DNA from: JAADHY01 sp964428935
Lineage (GTDB): Bacteria > Planctomycetota > Planctomycetia > Planctomycetales > Planctomycetaceae
NCBI GenBank assembly: GCA_964428935.1
Contig: CAYSAG010000269.1
Location: forward strand, 1-7,229
Direction of reading: 5' to 3'
DNA length: 7,229 nucleotides
The translations under genes and the position numbers were made by a program. Position 1 is the first letter of the stretch. Every line of letters begins with the position of its first letter. The notes under the pieces were generated by a model. That model searched no databases, was not told the origin of the DNA, and was given only the letters and a program-made list of their open reading frames with translations. Positions 5,252 through 7,229 of this stretch are shown here, one piece after another.

Positions 5252-6688
5252 TCAAGGGCCAACGACGGGCGCTTGCTGGCGGTCCGCGGTGTCCTTCGAC
5301 GCACTCAGGTCTTCCAGCACCAGGGGTCGAATTTCGGCCGCAATGAAAAAGGAGCCGGTGACGCAAATCAAGTCGTCTGGCGAGGCAAACCGTCGGGCCA
5401 TTTTCCAGGCCTGCGACGGCGACGCCGACCAGTGAAAGGGACGACTGGAAACGCGACGGGCCACTCGAACCAGCTCTTCCACCGGTAAGGCTCGCGGGTT
5501 TCCCGAGTACTGCGTCAAAATGACCGTGTCGAAGGCGGGCAGCAACAGTCGCAGGTGGCCTGCGACGTCTTTGTCTTTCGCACTGGCGTAAATCAACACT
5601 CGCTTTCTGACGTTCCGGTCGCTGCACACCGTGTCGGCCAAAGCGGAAATGGACGCCCAGTTGTGAGCGGCGTCCAGAATGACCCGCGGCCGGCCGCCCA
5701 CCTCCTCAATTCGCAACGGGCACTCCACGCGGCTCAGTGCGTCCACCGAAGCGGGAACCGACACGCGCCAGCCTCGCCGGGTCAGCAGGTCGAGCGCGGC
5801 CAGGGCCAGTGCCGTGTTGTCAATTTGGTGACGGCCTCGCAACGGCACCGTCACCGCTCGCCACGTGCGGACCGGCGTGCACACGTCAATCAGAGGCCGG
5901 AGCTCGCTTGGCGACGCGGCGGCTTCCGCTGGCGAAGCCGCAGCTTGGACGTTCGTCCGTTCGCTGACCCGGACTTCGCGTCCCAGTCTCCAGAGGTCGG
6001 CTTGCCGCACGGAGCAGACCGATTCGACGACCCGGAGAGCTTCTTCCGGCAACGGCCCCACCAGGGCCGGCACGCCGCTCTTGACAATGCCTGCTTTCTC
6101 GCGAGCAATGTCGGCCAACGAGTCGCCCAGCAAGTGAGTGTGGTCGCGGCTGATGCTGGTGATGAGCGTGACTTCCGGGAAGCAGACGTTTGTGGAGTCC
6201 AGCCGTCCGCCCAGCCCCACTTCCACCACGGCCAAGTCCACCGCCTGCTGCGCAAAAAACAGCCAGGCCAGCGCCGTGGCCAACTCGAAGTACGTCGGCC
6301 GCCACTTGCCCGGCGTCCGGTCCATTTCCGCCACGTACGGACCAATCTGGTTGACCAGGTCAACCAGCTGCCCCTGGGTCAGGGGGCGCCCGTTGACTCG
6401 AATCCGTTCCTCGAACACTTCCAAGTGAGGCGACGTGAACAGGCCGACTTTGTAGCCGCTGGCTTGCAGCGCGGCGGCAATCATGGTTGCCGTCGAGCCT
6501 TTGCCTTTCGTTCCCGCCACGTGGACCGCGGGCACACGCCGGTGCGGGTCTCCCAACAGCCGCAGCAGAGCGGCCATGCGGTCCAGCTTGAGGTCGCGCG
6601 CGGCGTACCGGTCGCCGTGGACCAGCTCGTAGTTGATCCTTCCAAACAGGTACTCGACAGCCTGTTCGTACGTCTCGACCGTCCGCAA
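5252..6688 (-). CDS. folC: Bifunctional folylpolyglutamate synthase/dihydrofolate synthase
   Basis: This is an ATP-dependent Mur-ligase-family enzyme of the cytoplasm. It joins L-glutamate to dihydropteroate, giving dihydrofolate, and adds further glutamates to tetrahydrofolate. With the TTG start the protein has 478 residues, within or slightly above the usual range. Visible features are the N-terminal TYEQAVEYLFGRINYE, the P-loop AGTKGKGST (58-66), the folate-binding omega loop FTSPHL (84-89), VEVGLGGRLDSTN (155-167), SISRDHTHLLG (178-188) with the metal-binding His183, and REKAGIVK with K198 as the expected carbamylated lysine. The C-terminal ligase domain has RGRHQIDNT (284-292), LDAAHN (338-343) and VTGSFFIAAEI (443-453). 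All key motifs are intact. Residues 249-262 form a duplicated Ala/Ser heptapeptide not typical of the family. The TTG start is preferred because AGGAG lies nine bases before it and homology begins just after; a GTG at 6715 would give 487 residues and cannot be excluded. The function call is certain, the start less so. Confidence 0.96.
   Translation of the reverse strand: MRTVETYEQAVEYLFGRINYELVHGDRYAARDLKLDRMAALLRLLGDPHRRVPAVHVAGTKGKGSTATMIAAALQASGYKVGLFTSPHLEVFEERIRVNGRPLTQGQLVDLVNQIGPYVAEMDRTPGKWRPTYFELATALAWLFFAQQAVDLAVVEVGLGGRLDSTNVCFPEVTLITSISRDHTHLLGDSLADIAREKAGIVKSGVPALVGPLPEEALRVVESVCSVRQADLWRLGREVRVSERTNVQAAASPAEAAASPSELRPLIDVCTPVRTWRAVTVPLRGRHQIDNTALALAALDLLTRRGWRVSVPASVDALSRVECPLRIEEVGGRPRVILDAAHNWASISALADTVCSDRNVRKRVLIYASAKDKDVAGHLRLLLPAFDTVILTQYSGNPRALPVEELVRVARRVSSRPFHWSASPSQAWKMARRFASPDDLICVTGSFFIAAEIRPLVLEDLSASKDTADRQQAPVVGP
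5903..5944 (-). repeat. Imperfect 21-bp tandem duplication inside folC
   Basis: Residues 249-255 (AAASPAE) and 256-262 (AAASPSE) of FolC are a tandem heptapeptide, coded by adjacent 21-bp units at 5924-5944 and 5903-5923 that match at 14 of 21 bases. The first unit overlaps an 8-bp inverted repeat (gcggcttc at 5919-5926, gaagccgc at 5934-5941). It falls between the nucleotide-binding core and the RGRHQIDN motif, probably in a surface loop. Confidence 0.6.
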
Positions 6689-7229
6689 CTGAGCCGTCTC
6701 CTGTTGAGTTTGCACGAGCGGACCCGCTTTCCCGCCTCGCCCCACGCCCCGACACCGGCCCGAGTGCTCGACCGGCAAACCGCGTTCGAAACGTTCCAGC
6801 TCCGCCGACTCCACTCCAACTCGCACACACGGCTGACCGCCGTCCGGCCGTCTGAGCGAGCCGAACCGCGAAGGCCGAGGCGGTCGAGCCGGGCCCGAGC
6901 TCGGTTCCGTCAGACTTTCCCGGAAGCCAAGACGTCCGAGCAAACCTCGGCCGCCAGCCCACGCAAACTTCGAGCTCCCGCGTACACAGCCACCGGCCAC
7001 TTCCCACTCGAAGACCGCTCGGGCGTTCGGCCGCGAATCTTAGACGAATCGGGACGCAGCCAAAAGGCTCGGACAAGCACGACCTGGTGGGACGGGGCGG
7101 GGGAAGTGCTGACGTCTGTGGCGCGTGTTTCCGCTGCCGCGTCCGTCGCCTCGGCTGAGTAGACTCTCATCTTCTTGAAAGCGTGAACAGTGTTCGCGTT
7201 CTTCCGGAGGGACTCTCTCCAGGCAGAAA
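6689..7229. other. Gene-free region upstream of folC, to the right edge
   Basis: No supported gene lies here. The folC frame stays open to a GTG at 7000, but the extra 104 residues are Arg/Gly/Pro/Ser-rich with no recognisable domain and no good ribosome binding site. A plus-strand frame covering 5555-7162 is antisense to folC and reads as His/Arg/Gln-rich nonsense. Small items seen are the palindrome ccgagctcgg (6895-6904), a gaaca-g-tgttc dyad (7185-7195) and a purine-rich GGAGGG at 7206-7211, which could precede a gene starting beyond the window. The folC promoter should be in this stretch but I cannot place it. Confidence 0.55.
6698..6702 (-). promoter_or_regulatory. Ribosome binding site deciding the folC start
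   Basis: AGGAG on the minus strand lies nine bases before a TTG codon at 6688. The competing GTG at 6715 has only a distant purine stretch (GAGGCGGGAAAG) about 11 or more bases away and no good Shine-Dalgarno match. This supports the TTG start. Confidence 0.55.

Noticed and set aside
5555..7162. A 535-codon plus-strand open frame opposite folC
   Set aside because: It is antisense to a gene with every FolC motif intact. Its translation is His/Arg/Gln-rich with no domain, and it runs past the folC start simply because stops are rare at this GC content.
7185..7195. Dyad gaaca-g-tgttc resembling a LexA/SOS box
   Set aside because: The half-sites GAAC and GTTC are separated by three bases, not the four of the Gram-positive-type box, and no SOS gene is seen next to it.

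Overview
This GC-rich window carries three protein-coding genes separated by unusually roomy intergenic spacers. I found no RNA gene, insertion sequence, prophage, CRISPR array or recognisable defence system. The organism is probably a planctomycete or a related free-living, polysaccharide-using bacterium. That is an inference from three things: a very large secreted beta-helix/carbohydrate-binding protein, its signal peptide with a 45-residue leader before the hydrophobic core, and dense GC-rich palindromes between genes. No taxonomic marker gene is present.

Layout from left to right. Bases 1-234 are non-coding and hold a cluster of four distinct perfect hairpins plus a 15-bp direct repeat. 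Next, on the minus strand (235-3747), is a 1170-residue exported protein: a right-handed parallel beta-helix, a linker domain, a CBM9-like domain and a C-terminal CBM4/9-like domain. A 752-bp divergent spacer (3748-4499) follows, with a near-perfect tandem repeat (3950-3980) and a spaced 10-bp direct repeat upstream of the next gene. Riboflavin synthase (ribE, 4500-5129, plus strand) comes next. A 122-bp spacer with a 9-bp inverted repeat lies between it and the convergent folC (5252-6688, minus strand), the bifunctional folylpolyglutamate/dihydrofolate synthase. The right end (6689-7229) is non-coding as far as I can see and is the upstream region of folC.

ribE and folC are housekeeping enzymes for two B-vitamin cofactors, flavins and folates. 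They are convergent, so they are not an operon. The large secreted protein is probably an independently transcribed catabolic or cell-surface gene. All three genes share an odd codon habit: isoleucine is ATT in 47 of 58 codons although other third positions are mostly G or C. The window is also nearly free of GATC (three by eye against about twenty GTAC, which has the same base composition). The long open frames antisense to the genes look like by-products of high GC and are not annotated.
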